The notes: generated from the sequence alone by a model not told the origin. Shown: positions 1 through 11,837, counted from the stretch's first letter. The stretch: 64,000 nt of DNA from Apostichopus japonicus (GCF_037975245.1 NC_092579.1:23295166-23359165); one strand, 5' to 3'. Program-made: numbers and translations.

Positions 1-11
1 AATAAAAAGAC

Positions 12-595
12 CTCAAAAATTGGGTATACATGTAGATCTGCTTTGCTTTAGCTTTTTTGAAGATGCAATATTGTTGTAACCCGAATAAAAACATGGGCCT
101 AGGTCAGCCGTGTCGGCTTTTTAGACAAAATAAAGCAGTCAGAAAACTAAGAAGAATATATTATTTCAATGTAGCAATAAATAATATCTGTACACAAAAA
201 ACAAAACAAATGGGCATACATGTAGCTCCGCCGTGCGTTGGCTTTTTAGATGCAACATATTTAATTTTAAATTATTTTTATGACCCAATATAAAAAGATC
301 TGAAAAATTGGGCATAGGTCTGCCGTGCGACAGCTTTTTAGACACAAACCGTCAGAAAACCAAGTCTAAGTAGAATTATATTATAATAATTTCAATGTAG
401 CACTAAATATATCAATTAATATTTACAACAAAACATCTGAAAAATTGGGCATAGCTCTGACATGCATGATCATGCATTGGCTTTATATAATTTATGCAAC
501 ATGATTTTTATGACCGACCCAATATAAGGATCTAACCTAACAATATTTTACACCAAAACACATAAAGAAGTGGGATATATAGGTCTGCTAATTTA
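12..595. repeat. Diverged tandem repeat, ~80-140 bp unit
   Basis: A motif close to TTGGGCATAGGTCTGCCGTG followed by GGCTTTTTAGA recurs near positions 15, 95, 212, 308, 447 and 570, with TTATGACCCAATATAA between some copies. Spacing is irregular and copies are well diverged, so this is an old satellite-like array. It lies inside what would be the first intron, or downstream part, of the minus-strand gene whose exon is at 1338-1752. No coding potential was seen. Confidence 0.6.
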
Positions 596-653
596 TATTG
601 GGTCATTATGACAGTATTTTTTTTTTAATTTAATGACATTAGCATTGCCATAG

Positions 654-662
654 GCTAGCATG
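654..662. repeat. Left target-site duplication GCTAGCATG
   Basis: This 9-bp sequence is repeated exactly at 1195-1203 and directly abuts the inverted-repeat element at 663-1194. Confidence 0.8.
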
Positions 663-1194
663 GGGTACCGTTATTTTCCGCACACATTACTTTCCGCTGA
701 AACAAAACGGTGTTTTCCGCTGACAAATTTGTCAGCGGAAAACAACTTTTTTTTCAGCGGAAAGTACCATTTTTTTGGGAGGAACAGAATGACTTACTGA
801 AATGATTAGGCACATGGAAGGATTTGGGAGGATGGAGAAGAAAGGATTTGACTGTAACAGGGTAAAATGTGAGACTAAAATGTGAGACTAGATTATTATT
901 AGGATAGCTAAGGTTGTCATAATTCTTAAGAATCCCTAATTACAAACACCCCAAGCCTCCTGTAAATTAAAAGCTGCTTTAACTTTTCTGACATGAACTC
1001 AGTCTAACCATCCTTTATCAACGTTCTTTGATACTTTCTCATGTTATTTTAATCATCCAGCCTGAATTTGGTATCCTAAAATTGAGGAAAAATATAGTGT
1101 ACAGGTAAGTGAAAAAAAAGTGTTTTCCGCACAAGAATTTTTTCAGCGGAATGTAATCTGCGGAAAGTAACGTATGCGGAAAACAACTGAACCC
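663..1194. mobile_element. Non-autonomous TIR DNA transposon, 532 bp, 9-bp target duplication
   Basis: The ends are inverted repeats of about 35 bp. The left end begins GGGTACCGTTATTTTCCGC and the reverse complement of the right end begins GGGTTCAGTTGTTTTCCGC; 30 of 35 positions agree. The element is flanked by a perfect 9-bp direct repeat. The motif TTTTCCGC or its complement is repeated several times near both ends, including a perfect 32-bp palindrome at 712-743. No transposase frame is present. A 9-bp duplication with GGG termini fits Mutator-like or Merlin-like elements; the superfamily is inference. It sits in the putative intron just downstream of the exon at 1338-1752. Confidence 0.85.
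712..743. repeat. Perfect 32-bp palindrome in transposon
   Basis: The left arm is GTTTTCCGCTGACAAA, followed immediately by its exact reverse complement. It lies subterminally in the 663-1194 element and reuses the TTTTCCGC motif of the terminal repeats, as expected for transposase-binding repeats (inference). Confidence 0.9.
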
Positions 1195-1203
1195 GCTAGC
1201 ATG
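1195..1203. repeat. Right target-site duplication GCTAGCATG
   Basis: Exact copy of 654-662, directly following the inverted-repeat terminus of the 663-1194 element. Confidence 0.8.
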
Positions 1204-1331
1204 CACCACCAATACAACACAGTTGAACACACCATACAGCCAGTGCATTTCACCCTAGCCTAAGTGTGAGCAGTGAGTGAGTGAGTGAAATTTCTCTGTA
1301 AATGTCCATGTTTATATGACAAAAATAAAGA

Positions 1332-1340
1332 ACCTACCTG
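1332..1340 (-). other. Splice donor CAG|GTAGGT
   Basis: On the minus strand the exon ends CAG and the intron begins GTAGGT, a near-perfect match to the metazoan 5' splice consensus. If spliced here, the exon ends with the first base of a codon. Confidence 0.55.
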
Positions 1341-1752
1341 ATGTACGACTTGATTTGGCAGCTAGTAGTTGCTTCTCTTTGCTTATCTTTCCTCTCTTCT
1401 GCTTCGATGAGTCGGTAAAATACCGATAACAAGTGTTATGACATCCACCAAATTCTGGAATTGGCAAGCTTAATACACACGTACTCCTATGCTCTCGCAA
1501 AAAAGCTGTTGCTATATCGGCTTGATTTCCGACCAAATCCTTCCAAATGTCCACACTTTTCAAGAATGTGGTCCACCTTGCTGTTGTAAAAGGTTTAATA
1601 TCTTCTAAAACATCAGCGCAGTGAGCAAAACACCTGTTTTTGGACGAATTCAGCGACTTTCCCGCATTGCAATCCATGTTTATGTCATGTTTTGCGGCAA
1701 GCGAAGCGTCTGTGTGTACCAGCTGAGACGTAAAATAGCCGAACCGAAGCAC
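1338..1752 (-). CDS. Putative first coding exon of a Cys/His-rich protein, partial
   Basis: A minus-strand frame of about 138 codons starts at ATG 1752 and ends at a consensus splice donor, CAG|GTAGGT, with the last exonic base at 1338. A second Met at codon 26 (about 1677) is an equally good start and directly precedes the conserved-looking part. The protein has a C-x3-C pair (residues 41 and 45, in CFAHC), then PFTTARWTTF (residues 54-63), an amphipathic stretch, then GGCHNTCYRYFTD (about 102-114) and a basic tail. This layout resembles the N-terminal zinc-binding-like region of large uncharacterised invertebrate proteins that often accompany transposon-derived genes. That resemblance is from memory of the pattern, not a search. 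Later exons would lie at lower coordinates; none was identified before the window edge, so the gene probably runs off it. Function is unknown. Confidence 0.5.
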
Positions 1753-1850
1753 GCTAAAACAGCGACTCTGATTCGTCGATCGGCATAATTTTGATGTACA
1801 GGCAAATTATCGGACCAATCGCGTCAATGACAAGTCTTAGCAACCAGTGT
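1753..1850 (-). promoter_or_regulatory. Candidate promoter/5' UTR upstream of the minus-strand exon
   Basis: Reading leftward toward the exon, the sequence holds GATTGGTCC (an inverted CCAAT box) next to GTCATTGACGCG, with more CpG than its AT-rich surroundings. No TATA box was seen. Position alone makes this the likely 5' region of the exon at 1338-1752. Confidence 0.25.
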
Positions 1851-1852
1851 CA

Positions 1853-2107
1853 AATGAAACTTGCGATCTGATTGGATATTTTCGTTTCTACAATCGGGTA
1901 ATTTTAACAGAAATATATTTGCCGTTTTAATTAATTTCTCAATAACGCCCCAATTCCCAGCGTGGGAAAACACAAAATTATTTTTTTTAAATAATATATC
2001 TAATTTTAAGATCATTTTCATGTAGTCCCAAAGTGATGACAACGAGACAACCGTCCAGAACGGCTCGCCCCACCGTCTAGTAGTGATATGCAACCACCAT
2101 CATCGTA
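1853..2107. other. 5' flank, nothing recognised
   Basis: AT-rich sequence between the putative promoter and the start of the dispersed repeat at 2108. The 89-codon open minus-strand frame here shows no recognisable protein features. Confidence 0.5.
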
Positions 2108-2691
2108 CACTGTATTGTAGTAATATCACAATATGCAAAACTGCATAGTTGACGGAGATAAATCTCTGAATGTATATGTGTGTGTGATGAAATAAGTGCA
2201 TTAGGTCTATACGATATTATACCAGTGGTTGGATGGTAGATAAAATTTACTTGTATTTATAGTAATTATACCACCAGCGACTCTTCAACACCACAGCCCT
2301 TGTTTTCTCAGTAGTACTAATTGAAAAATTACGAACGAGGGTTGCGTAACTCAATTATCAAAGAACGGTTTCAGCATATTGTGCAATCTTAATCTTTTCT
2401 GGTATAAACGTAAGCTACCGTTTAAGCTATTGACTGACATACGCGGAGTGCAATAACAAAATTGACTGAATTCGTCAGACTATATCGGTAAACAAATAGG
2501 CCTACAATGTCTATTCAATACAAGTCAAGTCTGTCTGAGTAGCCAGTGTATGTATAGTGGTGAAGGATAAGTGTAAACTTGATCGCTTGTTATTACGTCA
2601 TGGCTTGTTTGTGTGTTGTAATAACTAACCTTTGTTAATTACGCAAAATTGGCTACAATCAATGAAATCATCTTGTTGTAAATATATATAT
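2108..2691 (+). repeat. Dispersed ~570-bp repeat, copy 1
   Basis: This sequence recurs in inverted orientation at 14104-14668 over its full length with substitutions and small indels. Shared landmarks include GGAGTGCAATAACAAAATTGA, the ACCAGCGACT region, and the terminus CTACAATCAATGAA next to a (TA)n tract. The other terminus is ACTGT...TAGTAATA. No coding frame was found, so it is probably a non-autonomous mobile element or part of one. Confidence 0.8.
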
Positions 2692-2715
2692 ATATATATA
2701 TTTTATTTTTTTAAT

Positions 2716-2762
<47 letters not shown>
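2682..2762. repeat. (TA)n microsatellite, interrupted
   Basis: Two TA runs separated by a T-rich segment, immediately abutting the terminus of the dispersed repeat. Confidence 0.95.
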
Positions 2763-2766
<4 letters not shown>

Positions 2767-4298
2767 TATAATAAATACATACATATTTAAAACAATATCC
2801 TTAACAGGAACCATCGACGATTAATTCGCGATTAATAAACTATAAAGTTCATACAGAGTGTGGTCGAATAAAAACTACGGAGCGCATGCATTTGTACGTG
2901 CGGCGTATGACCAATAGGTTAAATCTTTTACAGAAAATGTAACACTTTTTTTTCATAGCAAAGAGACACGTATATCTCTCGGGCTGGCTGTATAGAAACC
3001 ATATCCCATTTCGCGTCATTTACTCGACGGGTAAACTTACTTTGGATGCAGGTTAATTAATTGCTGTCATGTAGAAATTAAGCTTTAGTCATTCACTCGA
3101 GGTAGTGGGGCGGATGGGTATAATGATCACCTCGATCTTCACAATTTTTACTCTCCTTTTTATAATCGTTGCTAGACTACACAATGATTTCATTTTTCTC
3201 CTTGAATTATACAACATCATGGTTTCTTCACTCAACTGAAGTCGAGGCTTCGTCGAACGAGAAACGCCATTTTTTTTTCACCGTAAAAGTGCACGCTTGT
3301 TGGAATGCCTTGCAATTTATGAACTAAGAAACGGAGAAAAAAATGAAAACGCCACGATTTCACTCCCTTGGCTGTTGCCATGTACATATAGAAAACAAAT
3401 CCCTATAATACAAGAGACCTTTGACACCATATTGTTTTGACACATTTTTTTTGCCTCCTTCAAAAGGTGGCCCCGTATATTTCATATCATGTTATATTTA
3501 TTTAAAAAAAAACTACATTTTTAACCGCTCATCAAATGATACATCATAATATATGACATAACTTATAGATGTGAACTGTTCCTAATTTACTGACTTATTC
3601 AAGCACAGACATGATATAGAATCGATTTGGACTATATGTGTGAATATTCCGTACATTATACAGCCTGCGTACATGTCAATCTGGGCATGGTGAGCAGTTT
3701 GTCCGGTGTTATCAAGTTAATGGAAACAATTAACAAGAAAAGTCTTGACGAAACATAACGCAACAAAAGAAGAAAACAATTGTGAGGTAATAAACGTAAA
3801 ATCTCTCGCAAGTGATAGATAAATTAATAGTTAGCCGACCTAACATCAAAGGAAATTGCGTCATATTTCCCGTCATCGACAAAAGCGGTAATGAACTTGT
3901 GAAAACAAAACGTGGGAAAGACTGAAAATGGATACATATACAAGATGTTGAAAAAACGGATCACTATATAGTTCTCATAGTATACAATCTGCAATAATAA
4001 TAAACATTGTGGCTATAGAAGTTTATTTACAAATTTACATTTGTTTCTGCTGGGAAGCGGAAATGACCATAAACATCAACATTATCCTTCTCATAAAACA
4101 GTAAGGTTCTTGTTACGTCTGTTTATAGGCATATTGGTTATATAGCAACTTTACCCAATCGTTATGTGAATTAGAATATGAAATTAAAGCGCACCCTTGA
4201 TATTGTTGTAGGTATATAACGCACAATTAAGTTTGTTTTCTTACTAGGCCCGCGACAGCGTCCCATCCATAGAGGGCAACCCCGGTTTTTAATTTAGC

Positions 4299-4299
<1 letters not shown>
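2763..4299. other. AT-rich stretch, no gene seen
   Basis: No recognisable exon, RNA gene or repeat family; only short A/T homopolymers. Confidence 0.5.

Positions 4300-4366
<67 letters not shown>
4300..4366. repeat. (TA)n microsatellite
   Basis: Uninterrupted TA repeat of about 33 units. Confidence 0.95.
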
Positions 4367-4368
<2 letters not shown>

Positions 4369-5713
4369 GTCAGCATTAATCCACACATCTTAAACTATGT
4401 ACGGTATTATGTTAGGCAAGTGCAAGCATATATTATCATGGAATTGCTACACATAATATTTCTCATACACCACCGGTGTTCTCAGTACAGGCCTACGTCT
4501 TGTATGTTTAGATTTTCCTTTAAAGATTAGATCTTGTATCTTAATATATTTATTTTACAACCCTTTCCTTAAATTGCTTATAAGTTTCTTCACCAGATTC
4601 AGGACAAATATTTCGCATGTTGGTTAGCTTCATATCAGATCTCAAAAAGCCTGATTACTCTCCTCCATTTAGCCCCATGTGCACATGTCTCATACCATGT
4701 TCGTCCCCTTCCACACCGTATATACTCTTGTTTACCGACTAATACACTCTTGGCTCGATTGCGATCAAAGTGTCTTTCTTATAGTTAACTCGTAAAGGTT
4801 AAACAAGTCCAGCCAATTCGTTTTGATTGAAAATATTTGCCCTGTCACATAACTTGATACGCTGACAGAAAGGTTTTTTAATGATAAAAAACCCAGGGGG
4901 GAAGAAAAAGATATGTGTGTATAAAACTACTGTCTTAACCGAAAGCTTCACTTGAACTACATTGAATTTTCAAATAAAGAAAAAAAAAGAACGGTTTTGA
5001 TTTGCTTCTTAGCAACTTTTCAGTGTATATTATATATTCGTCTCTTATTTTACTCATCCATTCGTCCTTCGTCACAATAATTATTCAATCATAAATTCTT
5101 TCTTTGCATCTTTACAATATAATATTTAAGAAAACTTGATTTCCCATATTTTTTATTGTTTTGATTCCATGGTTACATATTACTTAAAATTACTCATATG
5201 AATTAACGCCCTTGATATCTCCATCATCCATCAAAGCAAATGCTAAGTCAAGCTACCGGCTGAACATTGCAAGAATTAAACTAGTACAGTCATCGGTGAC
5301 TAATGATGTCATTTCTAAAAATAGCCGCTCGTTCGATTGTCCACCAGCAGTTTTTGTGTGCATTGCTATGTCCAATTGTTACGACACACTGGAGTTAGGG
5401 AGCAGATAAGCTACGGAAGTATACTAGTTCATATGTTTGTTGTGAAAATTGTAGGCTATGTTATTGCACAATACTTCACTTCTCAGCATCACCCTGACTG
5501 AATAATAGACAACTTTCCCTAGAAAAAGGAAAAAAAAGTGTCTATTCTACCAAACCATATTATTATTATCCCCCGTAGGACCTCTTGCGAGGTCGAACAG
5601 GGGTAAACTCCTTTTTTGTTTTGTAGGCTATGGGGGGGGGGGGGAGGGGGGAGTGGCAGCTGTTACACGGATATAGTTGGGCCTTTACAAGCGCCATCAA
5701 TAGCCCTATGCTA
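4367..5713. other. AT-rich stretch with one hairpin and a G-run
   Basis: No gene recognised. A small perfect hairpin GACCTC-TTGC-GAGGTC sits near 5579-5594 inside a CCCC...GGGG context, and a G homopolymer with GGGAGGGGGG lies at 5631-5653. A 65-codon open frame at 5212-5409 has no recognisable features. Confidence 0.45.
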
Positions 5714-5946
5714 GGAGTGTTAGCTCAATGGTTAACGCCGGTGCCTTTCAATCATATAGGTCCCGAGTTCGAGTCACTCCAAGATTAATGTATGTCGGCC
5801 AGTTACAGAGTCATAATTATGGACGTTAAATATGAATCTAAGTGACTGACTTTGGTCAGCTTGCAGCTTTGATAAGCCAATGATGGCTTCTTCGCGAGTT
5901 CCTGCTTGCAGGAGGATCTAAAATACATACATACACACACATACAT
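5714..5946 (+). mobile_element. tRNA-derived SINE, family B
   Basis: The head (5714-5781) is tRNA-like: 5' GGAGTG can pair with CACTCC at 5775-5780. An A-box-like TTAGCTCAATGGTTAACG and a B-box-like GAGTTCGAGTC are correctly spaced for an internal RNA polymerase III promoter. A non-tRNA body follows, and the 3' end runs into a CATA/CACA simple repeat at about 5925-5946, a usual SINE tail. The degenerate T-stem argues against a working tRNA gene. Confidence 0.7.
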
Positions 5947-6192
5947 GTTGGCTACATACAAAACTACTCAGAAAGTTAATGAGAAATAATCATATATCTT
6001 TCTGAATGAATTTTTAGATTGTAATTTATTTTGTAGACATCTGAAAAGAAATCGTCTGATTTAGATACGGTAATGAATATAATAGTTTGGCCTTAAAATT
6101 GTTTGTTGCTGTAACGGAAGAAAAATTATATGTTACGTATAAGTTGTTTATGTAGTGAAAAGGGAAAATTCAAACAAAGCATGTTTGAACAC

Positions 6193-6480
6193 CGGTGATG
6201 TGGCCGAGTGGATAAAGGAGTTGGCCTTTGAAGCAATGAGGCTTAGCAATCGGGAGGTTCCGGGTTTTGATGCCCCGCCGGTTCATAGTAAGGTGGGTTT
6301 TTCTTCCAAGAGCAATCTACGGTTTTCCCCATCTGAAATGACTTTCTAAATTGAAAATATTCCAAAATTGAGTTAAAAATGTTGAAACGGAAGCCACCCG
6401 ACGTGTGAGTTGTAATCCATAAACCCTTGCGGGTTTCTCCCACATTTGTGGTCGCTTAAGCGGCGTAAAAAGAAGAATAA
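6193..6480 (+). mobile_element. tRNA-derived SINE, family A, copy 1
   Basis: The head contains a perfect A-box, TGGCCGAGTGG, typical of class II (Ser/Leu) tRNAs, with a long variable region and a degenerate B-box at about 6256-6274. The body includes the landmarks AAGAGCAATCTACG, GGAAGCCACCCGACGTG and GTGGTCGCTTAAGCG. The same modules occur in the same order, inverted, at 26268-26566, showing a dispersed family. The copy ends in an A-rich segment and a TTA/TTG repeat. Confidence 0.85.
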
Positions 6481-6556
6481 TAAATATTATTATTATTATT
6501 GTTATTGTTATTGTTATTGTTATTGTTAATGTTATTGTTATTGTTATTTATTATTA
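6476..6556. repeat. (TTA)n / (TTATTG)n SINE tail microsatellite
   Basis: ATT triplets pass into a hexamer-like TTATTG repeat directly after the SINE body. Confidence 0.9.
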
Positions 6557-9040
6557 TAAATGATTAGTTCAGCTGAACTTATTCAGTGTTTATATGCAAC
6601 AATCTAATTTTGGTCTTCAAGTTATTCATTTTCAAAATATGTTAAATATATAATATCATGCTTTCTTGGAGGCAAGCTGGATGGTTAATTCCTCCACTAA
6701 TAAGTTCAAGTCACGTCTAATCGTTAGTGTTAATACATTGTTTGTTAACTTCAAATCATGAGTATTTTGTCAAAAGTGTTTTTTTAGCTTTATGTAAGTA
6801 AATGAGTCATCTATCGTAAATCGAACATTAGTTGCCGTTGGCAAATTTGCTAAGCATATTTGCAAAATGCGTTTTTTAATATCGTAATTAAGTCTGAGGA
6901 GATGAATTTGACCGCAGATCCTCCGAATTTAAAGGACTACCTCTATAAAAAGAAGTGAAATTTTCATTGATTTTTAAAGCTATAGTTTAGTATATAGGTT
7001 TTGAACGGGGTGTAACAGTTTCAAAGTGATCAGTTCTATTCTTAAAGAATGACGTCAGGCAGGATTTTATATAGCCCTTCATATGTCATTAGGTTCAAGA
7101 AAAGTAATTGAGTGCTTTCGTTATTATTATTAAGCTCTGTTGATGATGATGTCGGTTTCACCGCGCATGTAAGCCTATATAATTATGTTAAACCCATCGT
7201 GTGATAAATTCAATAACTCATATATACAAAACACATTCTTTCAACTTCACATAAACAACACGGTATCCTCCCATGACAATTAAAACCATTTTGTCGTTGA
7301 CAATTCTGTAGATCACGCATTGTAAACATGTTATTTTGAGCAGTGAGTTGATACAACTCTGGCCTGATTTGAGGCATGCATGAGGTATAACTGTTGTGTT
7401 AAGTTTCCCTATAGTGAGTTTTGTGTTGCATGTAAGCATGTAAGGAACTGACCGAAATGGTTTGCGTCTTGGACTTAATGTAGTGGGATATGTCTGTCGT
7501 CTGTACTCTTGTGACATCTATTGATTTCAAGTTATTCAGATTTCTTAAGGTATTTGATTTTAAGTCATGGAAAAAACTCCCAAAAGTCAGTTGACAAACA
7601 TAACACACAAACGAGTAATAAACGTCTATACCTTACGATTTGTAATGTGATTTTATACTAAACACGTATACACGTATAAACGTATACTGGGGTTAGACAC
7701 CTCAATAATTTGCCATCCGGGGCACTCAATGATGATCGACTCCCCAGTGCCGTTCGGGATTTTCCCTCGAGTCATGGCTAACCAATACAAACATTTTATA
7801 CATATCAAAACATTTCTTAAATTCCTTAAGTGCTCTTGTTTTTGTTTTTTGAGGGAGGGGGGAGGAGTGGTAGATAAAGTGAAGTCGTGACGTCAATTTC
7901 ATTGTTTATTTGTCGCTTTAAATAAAAAAAAATACCCCCATATCTCCGTCATAGTGACGATGAATGGATAATTTATTAACGTAAACGAAGCTAAGAGTGT
8001 GTATTATATACAGTGACAATACTCACCAGTGTATATACCGTGACATCCGTATTACTGTAGCTTGGGGAATTTACCCTGATCTGTTGTTGCTCGCCAGCTA
8101 TAAAGGAATATTATAAAAAGGGGAATTGTCAACTCAAGTGTAGATTGAAGTATATATAATCGCTGTCCCCCCCCCCCCATTTTCCAACTCTGTTTAACGA
8201 GATCATTCAACATAATTAGTTTTAGGCCTGCAAAATATGCTAGTAAGTTTAAGTTATAGTCACCGGCTCTTGCTCAAACTTCCAACAAAGTCACAATTGT
8301 TTTTTCATCGATATCTTATCGACTGGTCATATTTTCCTGACTGTGGAGGGCAGTAAAAAAATGGCGAAAGGTTCTAGGAATTAAAAAAAAAAAGTCTTTT
8401 GAAGGGATTTTCAGCAAATTTAGTATGATATTTCAAAAATGTGGGCTACAGTTCTGATCATCTTTTAAGTATAATCATTTTGACTATATAAAAATTGCTG
8501 GATAGGTTTATAAGCAGAGGTCATCAAAATGACAGTTTAGAGTCGCAATATCTTTGAAGCCATTTGACAATCTAAAATATGGAAAGAAAACTTGGGACTT
8601 TAGTATATTAAATAACAATAACAAATATTAGTATACTGGATTAAAAGTGCTACATCAAAGAAAATGTATATGTTCTTTAGTTCATAATTTATATAGACTA
8701 TACGTGTAAGATCAATGCCCATTACTTGGCAAATACGATATGTCTGTATATTATCTTGTAATGTATTTCAGGTCTACATGACCATCAAGGAAATCCATCT
8801 TCCATTATAAAATATGTCACAAAGAAAAATCAACATGCACTATTTTCAGTAGTTTTTTAAATTTTATCTTCATTTTTATATTTATTTTTCTCAGACTTTC
8901 ATGACCATCGTAGGTTTAGTCTATAATGATGTATATATGATTAAGCAGTTGGTGATATACGGTAATGTTTTTACTATTTATCTAGATCGGCAACACCCAC
9001 TTTGCGGACAAACACAATATCCTGGCTTCTGTTCAACCAT
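6557..9040. other. AT-rich stretch, no gene recognised
   Basis: Open frames of 60-100 codons at 7218-7608 overlap each other and show no recognisable motif. A C homopolymer lies at about 8167-8178. The segment 7680-7840 is free of stops in one plus frame but lacks a convincing start or splice context. Confidence 0.4.
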
Positions 9041-9895
9041 TTAAGGGTATTATTCATCCTTGTTGATTATAGCCAACGCCCTGTTTTGTCGATTGTGTAA
9101 TACTGTTTGTACCTGCAGCTTATGCGCGAACAAGGATACTATGAGGCCGTCTAACCGCGTGTACACATGCAGCCATCGTGGCCTATATACATGTTTGAAG
9201 CATAGAAATTACTTCCTCGGTCATAGTATTAAAAGAGTACAGTGAAAAAGGGAAGTAAGAAGGGTGGAGAAGGGTGGGTTATACACCTATATGACTTGTA
9301 TCCGAGGCGGTAACCTAAACGTAAACACAATTTCTCTCTTTTTTTTTAATTTTAATTTTTGTATATAGCACGTTAAAGAAGGAGCATTATTTCCATAGTC
9401 TTTATTATTATTATTATTGTTATATATACATATATATATATTTTAATAGTTTAGTGATAAATGCATCTGGCAACAGCAGACTGGATGATGTCATCTGGGC
9501 ACTTCAGCTGAAAATTTCTCTACAGTTTTTTCAATTATTTATTCACAGACAAAAATATTTTGTCTACAAGAAAAAAGAAGCATTTTGATGAAATTCTAAG
9601 TACAGAGAACTTTGACGGCTATGCTAATATATGTATCAGGTTTCAAGGATAAATCAACAAGTAATATGATAGCCTAAGAAAAGGTTCCAAGAAAGAGCAT
9701 TTGCCCAGATGACGTCACAGACCCCCTACTATAATCCAACTTCCGGGTAGTTGAAGGTTTAGCCAATCAAAATACGTTACATTCAATGTCAGAGTTAGGG
9801 GCAATGTATTGAGATGTGGGTTTTCAACTTGCAGTGTGGAATATTATTCACTTCAATATAAGTTTCACATCTTTGTCACGATAATACCCCTTTAA
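9041..9895. mobile_element. TTAA-flanked TIR element candidate, ~850 bp
   Basis: The left edge reads TTAA|GGGTATTATTCAT and the reverse complement of the right edge reads TTAA|AGGGGTATTATCGTG, giving a short imperfect inverted repeat bounded by TTAA, the target of Kolobok and piggyBac elements. Inside, GTCATCTGGGCA (about 9490) is inverted as TGCCCAGATGAC (about 9708). No transposase frame is present. The short terminal match makes this tentative. Confidence 0.4.
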
Positions 9896-11585
9896 ATACT
9901 GTCGCCTTGTCTCCCACCGGAAGTTCCCTTTCACGAATTCTAAAGGTTACATCAATTCAAGGTTTAAAACGATTAAAGAAAAAAACACTATTTTAAGATG
10001 TTTGCAAACGTAACGTTTTGTGGCATTTTGACAAAGCCCATTTAATTTTTTTCTGATTGAATATTACTCAATTTAATTTGATATCCGTTAAGTACACTTC
10101 ATTCAAACGAAGAGGCTAGAGGGTGAGAGAGAAAGAGGAGGGGAGGGGAGGGGGAGGGAGAGTGAGAGACAGTTGAGCTGACGCCTTGACATAAAATAAC
10201 AATGTAAAGGGGGGGGGGACACCCTAATTCAATGAAGAACAAAACGAAGGAACATAATTACTCCACACCATTTATTTGAAACGGTTCATCTTATTAATTT
10301 GCGTCAACTGTTGTATCAATGTTTAATACTATTCGAAGTCATAAAATTTAAGAAAGAAAAACAAATATCGTTTATTTAACTTGACTGTAATCAATGTGTA
10401 AACGGACTTTATGAAGGAAACTTCATACTGTAGAATTAAATTAATTATAACTGATTATCTATATTTTTTTTTATTATTATTATTTTTTGCATTTTATGTT
10501 TCGTTATATATGTGTCTTAGAATTGATTAATTGTTAATTATAACAAATTTCTCATCACTTTAATTAAAAAAAACCCTCTAGATTATAGGTGGTGTCTTTA
10601 TTGTAATCTAACTTTTGTTTTAATGATAGCATATAGTTACTCGCTATAGATCTGGGTACTAAGATAGTGGAAACTGGCGGGAATTGGCAATCAACACTCA
10701 GTCAGCTGTTAAACCTGCTCAGCTTTACTCAGGTGAACGCTGCAATGAATCAAAACAGCTGTAGTATTATTATATGTGGGCGTATACGTTTAATGATATC
10801 GCGAAACTGAGCGAATTGACGTACAGAATGTAATGTGCCGAGCGTATATATTAAATGCATTACGAAAAAGAATATTCCACCCCCCACACACACAGCAAGG
10901 AATACATGATTTTACGATGTACACGTAGTACGTGAAGAAACAAAGGTCAAAAGGAAAGACAATAAATTATCGAAATTCGTGTCCGATTCAGAAGTTGCAC
11001 CTAAAGATATACCGTCGACTCTTTTATTTTTTTAATTATGATTATTATTGTTATTTTTAATATACGCATATTTACAATGCCAACCAAATGAAAATGTCTC
11101 GCTCTAAAATAGTTTTGTTGTTGTTGTTGTTGCAATATTGCCACAAAGATTCAGCTAGAGTAACACACAAAAGTAAGATTGCAGCTGTTATATGTACAGG
11201 TAGGTGTCGTGCCACAGTAAAGCGTTCAGTTGACTCAATTGACAAACTAAAATTCCTCACTTTCAAGGCCCGCTAAAGCATAGATCAAAGTTTCCAACTG
11301 GCATATCCTGTACCCCGCGTCCACATGTATATCTGAGGACTTATAGCCTGTCATGGTACCTGCAAATATCCATATCGTGACCGTTTGGCTTTTCAGCTAG
11401 AAGAGGAGCAAGTTTAGCATATACTGATAAAGTAACTGATTGCTTATTGATCAAACAATATCTTTCTGACAAAATTAATGAAAGTTTAATTAGCGTGAAT
11501 CGGTAACTATACTGAATTTGATTTGTCGCCGGTATGGGTTTACTTAAATACTCGTATATATATATATCCATACGTCATCCGTCCA
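9896..11585. other. AT-rich stretch with purine tracts, no gene seen
   Basis: Contains a GA/G-rich tract at about 10118-10165, a G-run at 10208-10218 and a (TTG)n run near 11114-11133. The overlapping 62-64 codon frames at 11072-11276 partly derive from that triplet repeat. Confidence 0.45.
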
Positions 11586-11705
11586 TGCATCATCATTATC
11601 ATCATCGCCCTCATCATCATCATCGCCCTCATCACCGTCATCGTCGTCGTCATCATCATCATCATCATCATCATCATCGCTACTGCCTTCCGGGTCACCA
11701 TCGCA
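11586..11705. repeat. (CAT/CGT)n microsatellite
   Basis: Imperfect CAT triplet array with CGC and CGT variants. It yields spurious His-rich and Ile-rich frames. Confidence 0.9.
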
Positions 11706-11837
11706 TCATCAACATTGCGATTTTTGTTCTGTTTTTTATCACTATTTTTGTTGTTTTAAATTTTATACTATATTTAATATCATCAACGCTGGTATTTTCG
11801 GTAGTGGATCTTCCTTATGTAAGCAGTATTAGTGTGC

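Noticed and set aside
1083-1112. Plus-strand splice donor CAG|GTAAGT
   Set aside because: It lies inside the 663-1194 transposon and only about 30 open codons precede it.
7680-7850. Stop-free plus-strand segment
   Set aside because: No start codon context, no splice acceptor of quality, and no recognisable peptide.
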